Source: Halomonas chromatireducens (lineage in GTDB: Bacteria > Pseudomonadota > Gammaproteobacteria > Pseudomonadales > Halomonadaceae). Taken from it: a stretch of 64,000 bases of DNA. The notes under the pieces were generated by a model. That model was not told the DNA's origin. It did no database searches and saw nothing but the letters and a program-made list of their open reading frames with translations. Below, piece after piece: positions 20,269 to 28,820 of the stretch. Location: the NCBI RefSeq assembly GCF_001545155.1, contig NZ_CP014226.1, positions 3,195,930 through 3,259,929 on the forward strand. Direction: 5' to 3'. Within the stretch, counting starts at the first letter, position 1. Each line of letters opens with the position of its first letter. The position numbers and the translations under genes were made by a program.

Positions 20269-21118
20269 GCCCCGGAGCCTCGTCACCAGTGTCCGACGGC
20301 GCTCCACCCTTGCTGTTGCTGCACCAGGCCTCACGCCACGCAACCAGCGATGGCCAAAGGCCGCGCTTGGCCTCGGCGCTGTTCGCCAGCTCCTCGAGGT
20401 CGGGTACCCGCCAGCCGGGCAGGTCCAGCAGCTCGCAGTGCTCGCCGTCCAGGTTGAGTACCTGCTCGAGCGTCTCGTCGCTGCCAAAGAGCAAGACCCG
20501 CTCCGGTGCCCAGCCGTGCCGACCCGCTCCCGCAATGAAGGCCTGGACCCCTTCCCTCGCCTCTTCCAGTGGCGCCTCTGCGGGCAGCCCTTCCACCGGA
20601 GGCCAGCGCAAGCCCTGGAAGCGGGGTGAGCGTGACAGGGAAATCCCCACGGCATGCAGCAGATTGCCGAGCAGGTTCAGGTGAACTTCCGTCGGCGGCT
20701 CGTCCCCCGGCTTCAGCAGCAGCCAGCGGTCATCCAGGCACGCCACCTGCAAGGAGAAGCGCAGCGGCTCCTGGTTTAGCGGGGTTTCACGCGGCGGGCC
20801 GGCTGCCTCGATGCCCGCCTCCGGGCCGGATCCAGCTTCCCCGGCACCTCCACCCAGCATCTGTCGGGCTCGACCCGGCTGCACGGCTCGCAAGCTGGGC
20901 GGTGGGGAAGTCACACTGGCGGGCTGCTTCGCTGCTGGCGGTTCGGCCTCCTCCAGCAGCGCATGCAGGCGCTCGGCAGGCGCAACCGCGGCGGCGGGAG
21001 CCTGCGTGACCCACTCACACGCCTCGGAGGGCCGGGCATTGGGCAGTCGGTATCTGGCCACCCAGACGGTCAGGCCCATGGCTTCCAGATACTGCAGCCG
21101 CTGCGGCTCCGATGTCAC
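20261..21118 (-). CDS. holD: HolD-like DNA polymerase III psi subunit, long form
   Basis: A 285-residue protein starting at GTG 21118, overlapping the bolA stop by 4 bases. The N-terminus RLQYLEAMGLTVWVARYRL resembles the L..LGITQW..R start of E. coli HolD. The C-terminus (RVLLFGSDETLEQVL ... AEAKRGLWPSLVAW) resembles HolD's C-terminal half ending in ALWQ. About 100 residues of Pro/Ala/Glu-rich linker in between have no E. coli counterpart. Overlap with rimI matches the conserved holD-rimI pairing. Similarity is weak, so this is an inference from synteny plus end motifs. Confidence 0.65.
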   Translation of the reverse strand: MTSEPQRLQYLEAMGLTVWVARYRLPNARPSEACEWVTQAPAAAVAPAERLHALLEEAEPPAAKQPASVTSPPPSLRAVQPGRARQMLGGGAGEAGSGPEAGIEAAGPPRETPLNQEPLRFSLQVACLDDRWLLLKPGDEPPTEVHLNLLGNLLHAVGISLSRSPRFQGLRWPPVEGLPAEAPLEEAREGVQAFIAGAGRHGWAPERVLLFGSDETLEQVLNLDGEHCELLDLPGWRVPDLEELANSAEAKRGLWPSLVAWREAWCSNSKGGAPSDTGDEAPGHD

Positions 21119-21423
21119 GCGCTGCCGCCACGACAGTCGGGCGATTCAGGCCTGGCACCGCCGCGAGCTTCCCACTCGTCCGGGGTATAGAGATGCAGCG
21201 CAAGGGCATGCACAGGGCCGGCAAGTTCATCGGAGAGCACCGCATAGAGTCGCTGATGGCGCTTCACCGGCATCAACCCCTGGAAATGCGCGGAAACCAA
21301 CGTGACCTTGAAGTGGGTCTCGGAATTGGCCGGCACGGCATGCCGGTGACTCTCGTTCTCCACCGTCAGAAACGTGGGCTCGAGGGCCTGCAGTTTCGCT
21401 TCGATATCGGCCTGGACACTCAT
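21115..21423 (-). CDS. bolA: BolA family protein
   Basis: A 102-residue stress or morphogene-type protein that partners monothiol glutaredoxins in iron-sulfur handling in relatives. It has the class II KH-like fold, with ESHRHAVPANSETHFKVTLV and VSAHFQGLMPVKRHQRLYAV as the two signature stretches and HALALHLYTPDEW at the end. It is the first gene of bolA-holD-rimI. Confidence 0.93.
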   Translation of the reverse strand: MSVQADIEAKLQALEPTFLTVENESHRHAVPANSETHFKVTLVSAHFQGLMPVKRHQRLYAVLSDELAGPVHALALHLYTPDEWEARGGARPESPDCRGGSA

Positions 21424-21458
21424 AGGGGCTCCATGGAGAAGGATAAGGCCTCATTGTA

Positions 21459-22868
21459 CTATCTAGGTGGCGACGTCGTCTGCCGCGAGCTCACCTGGGC
21501 GGCGCCGGCCAGCGGCATTCGAGCAAGGCTCGCGGCCAGGGCCAGGATACAGGCCACACAGCCGATCCACAGGGTAGCTTGTACCGGCGCATTGGCAGCC
21601 AGGAAAGCACCCACCAGCGCCACGCCGAGCGACTGCCCCACGGTGCGAGTGGTGCTGAGCACCCCCGAGGCGGCGGTACTCAACTCCCGCGGGGCACTGG
21701 TCATCATCTCGCGGTTGTTGGGCGGCTGGAACAACCCGAAACCCATGCCGCAAAGCGCCGTTCGCCACAGGCTGTCCAGCACGCTGGCGTCACTCTCCAG
21801 CAGCGCCAGCGAGGCCAGACCCAGCAGCAGCAGCAGCAGCCCGGTACTGGCCAGAATGCTGGGATTGACCCTGTCCGCCAGCCGGCCGGCAAAGGGGCCG
21901 ACCAGCATGATGGCGAGCGGCCAGGGGGTGAACAGCCAGGCGGTCTCCAGCGGTGTAAAGCCCATCTCCTGCTGATAGAGGAACGTCAATGCCACGAAGG
22001 CCAGGCCCTGCCCCACGAAGGCGAGCCCGGAGGCCGACACCGCAAGGCTGAAGCGGGGCTCCTGAAAGAGCCTGGGAGGAAGCAGCGGATGGCTGGCGCG
22101 CCGCTGACGACGCAGGAACAGATACCCGGCCACCAGGCTCAAGGCCAGCCAGCCCAGCCACTGCCAGGCCGGTGCGTTGTGCCCCAGGGCATCCAGGGCC
22201 AGGAAGAAGCTGCCCAGCATGATCACCGAGCCCAGCGCCCCCCGGCCATCGAAGCCACCGCGCCGACCCGGCTCCCGCGGCAGCGCCCGCCACGCCAGCC
22301 ACAGCGAGATCAGGCCTAACGGTATATGCAGGGCGAACAGCCAGGGCCAGTTGGCCACCGACAAGACCAATCCACCCAGGGCAGGGCCGGACGCATAGCC
22401 CCCGGCAACCATCAGCGCGCTCAGCCCGAGCGCGGAGCCCAGCAGTCGGGTGGGGAAGATGGAACGATAGAGCGAAGGGCCGATGGAGAGCGTCGCCGCG
22501 GCGCCAAGCCCCTGCAGAGCGCGAAAGACGAGCAGCAGCTCCAGGCTGCGCGCCAGGGCGGCACCCAGCGAGGCAATCACGAAGAGTGCCAGGCCCGCCA
22601 CGTAGAGCCGGCGACGGCTGATCATCTCGCTGAAGGAGGCGAACACCAGCAGGAAGGCGGCACAGACGATCTGGTAGAGATTGGAGACCCAGACAGCACG
22701 CGCGGCGGACACCTCCAGGTCGCGGGCGATCGAAGGCAGCGCCAGGTTGATCATGGTGGTGTCCACCACGGCCATCAGCGTGCCGAGAATCAGCGCCAGT
22801 ACCGCCAGGCGCCGCTCGGGGCCCGGTAGCCCATCGTCGCCAGGCCGGGTCTCGAAGAGTCGGCTCAT
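21459..22868 (-). CDS. MFS drug exporter, DHA2-type
   Basis: A 469-residue inner-membrane protein from the ATG at 22868 (MSRLFETRPGDDG). There are about 14 hydrophobic segments. VDTTMINLALPSIARDLEVS is the typical DHA2 first helix, and SEMISRRRLYVAGLALFVIA is the loop 2-3 motif. GFGLFQPPNNREMMTSAPRE and GVLSTTRTVGQSLGVAL sit in the C-terminal half. Likely a proton-driven multidrug efflux pump, substrate unknown. No regulator is adjacent, and it is separated from the upstream gene by a terminator. Confidence 0.88.
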   Translation of the reverse strand: MSRLFETRPGDDGLPGPERRLAVLALILGTLMAVVDTTMINLALPSIARDLEVSAARAVWVSNLYQIVCAAFLLVFASFSEMISRRRLYVAGLALFVIASLGAALARSLELLLVFRALQGLGAAATLSIGPSLYRSIFPTRLLGSALGLSALMVAGGYASGPALGGLVLSVANWPWLFALHIPLGLISLWLAWRALPREPGRRGGFDGRGALGSVIMLGSFFLALDALGHNAPAWQWLGWLALSLVAGYLFLRRQRRASHPLLPPRLFQEPRFSLAVSASGLAFVGQGLAFVALTFLYQQEMGFTPLETAWLFTPWPLAIMLVGPFAGRLADRVNPSILASTGLLLLLLGLASLALLESDASVLDSLWRTALCGMGFGLFQPPNNREMMTSAPRELSTAASGVLSTTRTVGQSLGVALVGAFLAANAPVQATLWIGCVACILALAASLARMPLAGAAQVSSRQTTSPPR

Positions 22869-22899
22869 CCTGTTTCCATCACAGCGGGGTCCGTAACGA

Positions 22900-22923
22900 G
22901 AAAACCGGCCGCAGCCGGTTTTC
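22900..22923. terminator. rho-independent terminator upstream of the MFS gene
   Basis: GAAAACCGGC and GCCGGTTTTC form a perfect 10-bp stem with CGCA loop. It has A/T ends on both sides, so it may work in both directions. It probably ends the transcript of the 23082-23468 gene. Confidence 0.75.
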
Positions 22924-22947
22924 GCACCTTTAAGAACGGAAAGGCGC

Positions 22948-23072
22948 CGATTTGCGTTGCGAGCGAAGAGAGCCCGCTTTCCGCCGGAGCGCAGCAACCG
23001 GAGTTTACAGCCTGCTAAATGAGGATTGCGAGCCCCGCCGGGGAGCGGGATATCAAGCGCAGCAGCAAATCG
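22948..23072 (-). repeat. 125-bp intergenic element, family B copy 1
   Basis: Bounded by CGATTTGC and GCAAATCG. The middle shares GGAGCGCAGSAACCGGAG and GAGGATTSCGAGCMCCGCC with the copy at 36309-36452. Between these blocks a small inverted repeat differs in sequence but keeps pairing (TTTA/TAAA here). It starts about 10 bases past the stop of the upstream gene. Confidence 0.8.
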
Positions 23073-23081
23073 GGACTTTCC

Positions 23082-23468
23082 TCAGTCCTGGTCGGTTTCC
23101 AGCAAAAGCGAGTCGTCCACCTCGGAGATCTCCAGCGCCGCCTCATTGTCCAGGTCAATGGCCAGATAGCTGTGCTCGACCTGCAGGAAACGCTGGAACA
23201 GGGCCCAGTCCACGGCCTCGGGCCACTGACGCTCGTCCTCTTCCCAGGCCCTCAACTCTGTCTCGAGGATCTCCAGGTAGCGCTCCCGGACGAAGCCTTC
23301 CAGCGACTCCGGCGTGTCCATCTCGGGGATCAGGTAGACGGTGCTTTCGCGTTCGACGTCGGCCAGAGTGAGGTCGTCGTCCCCCACCGTGGGTTCCAGC
23401 GCATTGATCCATTCCACGAAATGCCGGGTCGGCCTGACGCTCAGGGCGGAGCGGTTGAGCAGTTTCAT
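23082..23468 (-). CDS. conserved hypothetical acidic protein
   Basis: A 128-residue soluble protein from the ATG at 23468 (MKLLNRSALSVRPTRHFVEW), strongly acidic, with no signal peptide or membrane segment. Recognisable features are VYLIPEMDTPESLEGFV and EDERQWPEAVDWALFQRFLQ. I do not recognise a named domain. GGAGACCGTG lies upstream of the start. It stands alone, with repeats on both sides (family B after it, two 63-bp elements before it). Confidence 0.75.
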   Translation of the reverse strand: MKLLNRSALSVRPTRHFVEWINALEPTVGDDDLTLADVERESTVYLIPEMDTPESLEGFVRERYLEILETELRAWEEDERQWPEAVDWALFQRFLQVEHSYLAIDLDNEAALEISEVDDSLLLETDQD

Positions 23469-23582
23469 CACGGTCTCCTCGACGTCGAAACGGTGATCAT
23501 TATGGGTGCTAGTGCCGCTGCTTACCAATACTTCTGCTTTGGGGGCACAGCAGGCTCGGGGCTGATCCAGGGGCAGGGCTAC

Positions 23583-23645
23583 GAGGAGGCGCACCGAGCC
23601 CATCCCTGGGCGCTACATTTGTCTTCCTTGGCAAATGACCTCCTC
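23583..23645 (+). repeat. 63-bp double-hairpin palindromic element, copy 2
   Basis: Ends GAGGAGG/CCTCCTC. The inner hairpin CATTTGTC...GGCAAATG contains one G-T wobble. The unpaired middle part CATCCCTGGGCGCTA is shared with the other copies. The core length is exactly 63 bases, like copies 1 and 3. Confidence 0.85.
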
Positions 23646-23708
23646 CCCCCGCTCGCCACCGCTATCGCATAACCCGACGCTCGTGGGCTGAACTGGCGAC
23701 AAGCCTTC

Positions 23709-23771
23709 GAGGAGGCGCTGTGAATACATCCCTGTACGCTACCTACGCCATCCCTGGCGTAGGACCTCCTC
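23709..23771 (+). repeat. 63-bp double-hairpin palindromic element, copy 3
   Basis: Ends GAGGAGG/CCTCCTC, with imperfect outer arms AAGCC/GGCTT at 23701-23779. The inner hairpin is CTACGCCA/TGGCGTAG. That differs from the CATTTGCC stem of copy 1 at several positions, yet both sides change together. The order GAGGCGCTGT then CATCCCTGTACGCTA matches the family. Confidence 0.85.
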
Positions 23772-23855
23772 TTCGGCTTGATCCCCAGCGCCCCTCGCTT
23801 AGCACAGCAAGTAGCGGAGAGTGGCGAGGAAAGGCCAGGCCGAAGCACAGCCCCT

Positions 23856-25406
23856 TCAATCCACCTCAGGGCGCATGGCCGGGAACAGCAGTACATCCCG
23901 GATCGAGGCGCTGTCGGTGAACAGCATGACGAGCCGGTCGATGCCGATGCCCTCGCCCGCGGTGGGCGGCATGCCGTACTCCAGCGCGCGGACGTAGTCG
24001 GCGTCGTAGTACATCGCCTCGATGTCGCCGGCCTCCTTCTCGGCCACCTGCTCACGGAAGCGCTCGGCCTGGTCCTCGGCGTCGTTGAGCTCCGAGAAGC
24101 CGTTGGCAATCTCGCGTCCACCGACGAAGAACTCGAAACGCTCGGTGACGAAGGGGTTGCTGTCCTTGCGCCGCGCCAGCGGGCTCACCTCGGTGGGGTA
24201 TTCGGTAATGAAGGTCGGCTGCTTCAGGCGGTGCTCGACGGTCTTCTCGAAGATCTCGATCTGAACCTTGCCCAGCCCCCAGCCATCCTTGACGTCAATA
24301 TCCAGGCGCTCGGCGATCTGGCGCGCGGCGGACGCATCGGCCAGCGCCTCGGCGTGGATGTCCGGATTGTATTCGAGGATGGCGTCGAACACGGTGATAC
24401 GCTTCAGCGGGCTGCCGAAGTCGTACTCGAAGGTCTCGAGCACCTCGCCCTCGCTGTTGCGTACGGTGTTGATCACGGTGGTGGTGCCCAGCACCTGCCG
24501 GGCGACGCTGCGCAGCATCTCCTCGGTGAGGTCCATCAGGTCGTTGTGGTTCGCATGGGCCTGGTAGAACTCGATCATGGTGAACTCGGGGTTGTGCCGC
24601 GTAGAGAGCCCCTCGTTTCGGAAGTTGCGGTTGATCTCGAAGACCCGTTCGAAGCCGCCCACCACCAGGCGCTTGAGGTAGAGTTCCGGTGCGATGCGCA
24701 GGTACATGTCGATGTCCAGCGCATTGTGGTGTGTGATGAAAGGGCGCGCGGTGGCGCCACCGGGAATCGGCTGCAGCATGGGGGTTTCCACCTCCATGAA
24801 GCCGCGCTCCTCGAAGAAGCGACGCATGGCGCTGATCACCCCGGCCCGGGTCTCGAACACCTTGCGCGAGTCGGGGTTCATGATCAGATCGACGTAGCGC
24901 TGACGGTAGCGCGCTTCCATGTCGGTCAGGCCATGGAACTTGTCGGGCAGCGGACGCAGGCTCTTGGTCAGCAGCCTGGCTTCGGCCATCATCACGTAGA
25001 GGTCGCCCTTGCCGGACTTGTGTACCGGACCACGGCCGGCCACGATATCGCCGATGTCCCAGCCCTTGATGTCCTCCAGCGTCTCTTCCGACAGCCCCTT
25101 CTTGTCGATATAGAGCTGGATCTGCCCAGTGGCATCCTGGATGACCAGGAAGGGGCCCCGCTTGCGCATGATGCGCCCGGCCACGGCGGCCTCGCGCCCC
25201 AGGGTCTCCAGCGCCTCCTTCTCCTTGTCACCGAGCTCGGCGATCAGCTCGGCGGCCTGGCTGTCACGGCGAAAGTCGTTGGGGAAGGCGCTCTCGCCCC
25301 GCGCATCGGCCAGCTTGCGGCGATCGGCCAGCTTGGCACGACGCTCGGCGATCAGGCGGTTCTCGTCCTGCAGGGGGGATTCGGAAGGGCTCTGGGGGTC
25401 GGCCAT
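23856..25406 (-). CDS. lysS: lysine--tRNA ligase (class II)
   Basis: A 516-residue class II synthetase. The N-terminal OB-fold anticodon domain includes [20 protein letters not shown]. Motif 2 is [20 protein letters not shown] and motif 3 is [12 protein letters not shown]. The ATG at 25406 is followed by a 35-residue charged lead. It is 55 bases downstream of prfB on the same strand, the conserved prfB-lysS pair. Confidence 0.97.
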   Translation of the reverse strand: MADPQSPSESPLQDENRLIAERRAKLADRRKLADARGESAFPNDFRRDSQAAELIAELGDKEKEALETLGREAAVAGRIMRKRGPFLVIQDATGQIQLYIDKKGLSEETLEDIKGWDIGDIVAGRGPVHKSGKGDLYVMMAEARLLTKSLRPLPDKFHGLTDMEARYRQRYVDLIMNPDSRKVFETRAGVISAMRRFFEERGFMEVETPMLQPIPGGATARPFITHHNALDIDMYLRIAPELYLKRLVVGGFERVFEINRNFRNEGLSTRHNPEFTMIEFYQAHANHNDLMDLTEEMLRSVARQVLGTTTVINTVRNSEGEVLETFEYDFGSPLKRITVFDAILEYNPDIHAEALADASAARQIAERLDIDVKDGWGLGKVQIEIFEKTVEHRLKQPTFITEYPTEVSPLARRKDSNPFVTERFEFFVGGREIANGFSELNDAEDQAERFREQVAEKEAGDIEAMYYDADYVRALEYGMPPTAGEGIGIDRLVMLFTDSASIRDVLLFPAMRPEVD

Positions 25407-25461
25407 GTCGCTACCTGTTTGAAATCACAATATTCGGTGGAACTGCTGCACATCCGGGGCG

Positions 25462-26560
25462 CTATAGACCCTGCTTGAGGCTGGCGACGATAAACTGATC
25501 CAGGTCGCCATCCAGTACCTTGTCGCAGTTGCTGGTCTGCACGCCGGTGCGCAGATCCTTGATGCGCTGGTCGTCGAGGACATAGGAGCGGATCTGGCTG
25601 CCCCAGCCGATATCGGCCTTGGAGTCCTCGGCCTCCTGCTTGGCAGCGTTGCGCTTCTGCATCTCATGTTCCCACAGCCTCGCCTTCAGCTGCTTCATGG
25701 CGAAGTCGCGGTTGGCGTGCTGGCTGCGCTGGCTCTGGCAGGCCACCACGATGCCGGTAGGCTCGTGGGTGATGCGCACGGCCGAGTCGGTGGTGTTGAC
25801 GTGCTGGCCGCCCGCGCCGCTGGAGCGATAGGTGTCGGTGCGCAGGTCCGCCGGGTTGATCTCGACCTCGAAGCTGTCGTCCACTTCCGGCGACAGGAAT
25901 ACCGAAGCGAAGGAGGTGTGGCGACGGCCGCCGGAGTCGAAGGGACTCTTGCGCACCAGCCGATGCACGCCGGTCTCGGTACGCAGCCAACCGAAAGCGT
26001 AGTCGCCCTGCACATGCACGGTAGCCGACTTGATGCCCGCCACTTCGCCGGCGGAGACTTCGGTGATCTCGGCCTTGAAGCCGTGATGCTCAGCCCAGCG
26101 CAGATACATGCGCAGCAGCATGTTGGCCCAGTCCTGGGCTTCGGTGCCGCCGGAGCCCGCCTGAATATCCAGGTAGGCGTTGTTCTCGTCCATCTCGCCG
26201 GAGAACATGCGCCGGAACTCGAGCTTCTCGAGGCTGGCGTTGAGGCCATTCAACTCCTTCTCGACCTCGGCGACGGTGTCCTCGTCCGCCTCCATCTCGG
26301 CCAGCTCGAGCAGGTCGCGGCTATCCGCCAGGCCCTGGTCGAGTTCATCGATGGTCTGGACGATCTGCTCCAGCGAGGCGCGCTCCTTGCCCAGTTTCTG
26401 GGCATAGTCCGGATCGTTCCAGACTGCTGGATCCTCCAGCTCGCGTGAGACTTCCTCTAGCCGATCCTTGCGTTCGGCATAGTCAAAGATACCCCCTCAG
26501 GACATCTGTCCGCTCGGACAGGTCCTTGATGAGGTTATGAATGGGGTTGGTTTCCAGCAT
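25462..26560 (-). CDS. prfB: peptide chain release factor 2, with programmed +1 frameshift
   Basis: RF2 recognises UAA and UGA stops. The first part starts at ATG 26560 ([20 protein letters not shown], then LRGYL) and meets an in-frame TGA at 26485-26483. Reading continues in the +1 frame at GAC 26484 to the stop at 25462. This gives 25 + 340 = 365 residues, the E. coli RF2 length. The SPF specificity motif is in [13 protein letters not shown], and the catalytic GGQ is in [14 protein letters not shown]. Autoregulation by RF2 level is the established role of the shift. lysS lies 55 bases downstream. Confidence 0.97.
26482..26497 (-). promoter_or_regulatory. prfB programmed frameshift site
   Basis: On the minus strand AGGGGG is followed by TAT, then CTT-TGA-C. 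The internal Shine-Dalgarno lies three bases before the slippery CTT, and the TGA stop comes directly after, as in the classic RF2 autoregulatory site. Confidence 0.95.
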
Positions 26561-26696
26561 GGGCTCGCTCGCCTGAATCGCATGGGAAAAACGGCCGCCG
26601 CGTCACAGGCGTCAACCTGAGCCACAGCGGCGCGGAAAAGGCAGCTAGTGTAGCGAATTCGCCAATGGGACGCATCCACCGCACGGCCTCAATGCA

Positions 26697-26720
26697 AGGA
26701 CCCGGCCGAAGCCGGGTCCT
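26697..26720 (-). terminator. hairpin downstream of fadL
   Basis: AGGACCCGGC pairs with GCCGGGTCCT around CGAA, a 10-bp stem about 40 bases past the fadL stop. The following T-run is weak. Confidence 0.6.
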
Positions 26721-26757
26721 GTACGAACGCTTGATTTATATCAATCGTTTGACTGAC

Positions 26758-28092
26758 TCAGAAGCGATAGGTCAGCTGAGCACCGAAGCCATGGGCCTCG
26801 TTCTTGTAGTCGGCGGTATAGGTAGAAGTAATCGCTCCACCTGCATCTTGTCGCTCCTGATCGACATGCGTACTGCGCTCGGTCAGGTAGGAGTAGGCAA
26901 GATCGACGGTCAGGTTATCCACCGGGGTCCAGCCAGCGCCAACGGAGAAGATGCGCCTGTCATCGGAAGGAATCCGTGCACTGCGGAACTCGTCGCTGGT
27001 CGGCGTAAAGTCGAGGGTAATGCCAGCACGCAGCGCCAACTGCGGATTGAGCTGATACTCACCGCCTAGAGCGTAGGCCCAGGCGTTGGAGTAATCCTGC
27101 TGTTCGAACGTGATGGGATCGCCGCCCGGGTCGTTGGGGTCGATGACGCGGATTTCATCGAAGCGACTCCAGCGGGTCCAGGAGGCGCCCGCCATCAGCT
27201 TGAGGCGGTCACTCATTTGTTGAGTGACAGAAAAGTTGATGGTTTCAGGGGTCGTCAAGTCCAACTGAGCATCGCGAGGGATAACTGTACCTTCAGGTAC
27301 TACACCAACGCCATCGAATATATCCCCAGTCGCTGTCGCACGAAAATCTCCCGTAAGGGTATAGCTGACCTTGGAGCGATAGGTCAGGCCAAGCGTGGTT
27401 TCCGGCACAGGCTGGTAAATCACCCCCAGGTTATAGCCCCAGCCATCGTCGTCACCCTCGATTCTCGCATCAAGCTCTTCCGTTGCACCAGGAGCAGTGC
27501 CAGGCGCCGGCACTCTGCGATGCAGCTCCCCATCCACGCGGTTATAGGTAATACCGGCACCCACCGACCACTGATCGTTGAAGCGATAAGACACCGTCGG
27601 CTGGGCGCTCATGACTCGCAGCTCGGTATAGTTGCCCAGGTTGCGTCCAACGAAGCCGTCCTCGTATTCGGTCTTGGAGCCGAACGGCGCATAGACGCCG
27701 AAACCGAAGGCCAGCTGCTCATTGACGGGATGGGCATAGAAGGCAAAGGGAATCAGGGTGCCCGGCACCATATCGCCTTCAGAAGTACCTTCTACATCTA
27801 CCGCGGGGCCAGCGCCAAGAGTCCGAGTCGCCTCGGCATTGCGAATGCGGCTGTTGACGTTCAGGTAGGTCCCGCCCGCGGTCAGCTGGGCGCGGTCGAG
27901 GAAGGACATCCCCGCCGGGTTGCCGAAGACGATGGTGGCGTCGTTGACGTTGGAGCTACGCCCGGCGTGGCCGTAACCCTGGCCGCTGACGCTCTGCTCG
28001 TTGATCTGGTAGCCGCCAGCGTTGGCCTGGCTGGCGAAGGCAGCGGCAGCAACCGCCACGGCCCAGGTAAGCTTGTTGAACTTGTTGTGCAT
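26758..28092 (-). CDS. fadL: outer-membrane long-chain fatty acid transporter, FadL family
   Basis: A 444-residue beta-barrel precursor from the ATG at 28092 (MHNKFNKLTWAVAVAAAAFA). The signal peptide is probably cut after ANA, leaving mature GGYQINEQSVSGQGYG, the FadL hatch start. FGNPAGMSFL is the family NPA motif. Alternating barrel strands run to the terminal aromatic FGAQLTYRF. It imports fatty acids or other hydrophobics. A CAAAC-type operator at 28203-28216 suggests control together with fadE. Confidence 0.92.
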   Translation of the reverse strand: MHNKFNKLTWAVAVAAAAFASQANAGGYQINEQSVSGQGYGHAGRSSNVNDATIVFGNPAGMSFLDRAQLTAGGTYLNVNSRIRNAEATRTLGAGPAVDVEGTSEGDMVPGTLIPFAFYAHPVNEQLAFGFGVYAPFGSKTEYEDGFVGRNLGNYTELRVMSAQPTVSYRFNDQWSVGAGITYNRVDGELHRRVPAPGTAPGATEELDARIEGDDDGWGYNLGVIYQPVPETTLGLTYRSKVSYTLTGDFRATATGDIFDGVGVVPEGTVIPRDAQLDLTTPETINFSVTQQMSDRLKLMAGASWTRWSRFDEIRVIDPNDPGGDPITFEQQDYSNAWAYALGGEYQLNPQLALRAGITLDFTPTSDEFRSARIPSDDRRIFSVGAGWTPVDNLTVDLAYSYLTERSTHVDQERQDAGGAITSTYTADYKNEAHGFGAQLTYRF

Positions 28093-28202
28093 GTCTCGAC
28101 GTCCTCTTCCAGACGAGCTGGAGCTGGTTATGAAATGCACCCTCGCCGGGGTGCTTTGCTACTGAACACAGTTTTCGCCCAAAGGGGGGTCGGGATCAAG
28201 GC

Positions 28203-28216
28203 CAAACGTTCGTTTT
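28203..28216. promoter_or_regulatory. PsrA/FadR-like operator upstream of fadL
   Basis: CAAACGTTCGTTTT contains AAACG and CGTTT arms around TT. It fits the CAAAC-N(2-4)-GTTTG type of PsrA site known from Pseudomonas fatty-acid genes. It lies about 111 bases upstream of the fadL start. Assignment is by motif only. Confidence 0.5.
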
Positions 28217-28309
28217 AATGCCGATTTTCCTCATACTTTAGCCTAACCCATCGCCTTAACCATGAACTTTCAAGGCCCAGGGCAATACATGTCCGGGTCG
28301 CGCAGCCCC

Positions 28310-28341
28310 TTGACCTTTGTGTCACCCATAGGTTTTACACT
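28310..28341 (+). promoter_or_regulatory. MerR-type promoter with over-long spacer
   Basis: TTGACC at 28310 and TACACT at 28336 are 20 bases apart (19 if TTACAC is used), the stretched spacing typical of MerR-activated promoters. ACCT...AGGT arms (28313-28316 and 28330-28333) lie in the spacer. It drives the regulator-copA operon. Confidence 0.75.
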
Positions 28342-28373
28342 GCTCACATCGCACAGATGCTAGGAGTGTTTTC

Positions 28374-28820
28374 ATGAAGGTCAGCGAATTGGCCCGGCGT
28401 GCCGGCGTCACCGCCGAGACGGTGCGTCACTACACCAGAGAGGGGCTGCTGAGCCCCCTCCGCGACCCGGACAACGGCTACCAGCTCTTCGACCAGGCCG
28501 ACCTGGAGCGGCTGCGCTTCATCCAGCGTGCCCGCACGCTGGGCTTCAGCGTGGCTGAAATCGCCGACATCCTCTCCCATGCCGACCAGGGCGACTCGCC
28601 CTGCCCCATGGTGCGCGACCTGCTGGCCAGCCGGCTGCCGCAGATCCGCGCCCGCATTGCCGAGCTGCAAGCGCTGGCGGCGCGCATGGAGCAGGCACTC
28701 GACGCCTGGGCCGAGATGCCCGACGGCACCCCTGACGGTCACAGCCTGTGCCGCCTGATCGAAAGTTTCCCCGAGGCAGCTCCCGAGGCATGCCTCCACG
28801 CCGACGAGGAACGCACATGA
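28374..28820 (+). CDS. MerR family heavy-metal-responsive regulator
   Basis: A 148-residue activator. The winged helix is [20 protein letters not shown] with [20 protein letters not shown], followed by a dimerisation coil. Cysteines fall at residues 77 (DSPCPM), 126 (HSLCRL) and 140. Cys77 is the position used by ZntR/CadR-type divalent-metal sensors, where CueR has Ser. TAGGAG lies upstream of the ATG. Its stop overlaps the copA start (ATGA). It is probably autoregulated from the promoter at 28310-28341. Confidence 0.9.
   Translation: MKVSELARRAGVTAETVRHYTREGLLSPLRDPDNGYQLFDQADLERLRFIQRARTLGFSVAEIADILSHADQGDSPCPMVRDLLASRLPQIRARIAELQALAARMEQALDAWAEMPDGTPDGHSLCRLIESFPEAAPEACLHADEERT

Larger units (their letters stand above)
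23469..23855. other. gap between hypothetical gene and lysS
   Basis: 387 bases without a supported gene. It holds two copies of the 63-bp palindromic element (23583-23645 and 23709-23771) in the same orientation, 126 bases apart. A promoter for the 23082-23468 gene should lie in 23470-23560 but was not recognised. Confidence 0.6.

Noticed and set aside
23778..25478. 566-codon plus-strand frame opposite lysS
   Set aside because: Mirror of a conserved synthetase gene; no domain, His/Gly/Leu-rich shadow composition.
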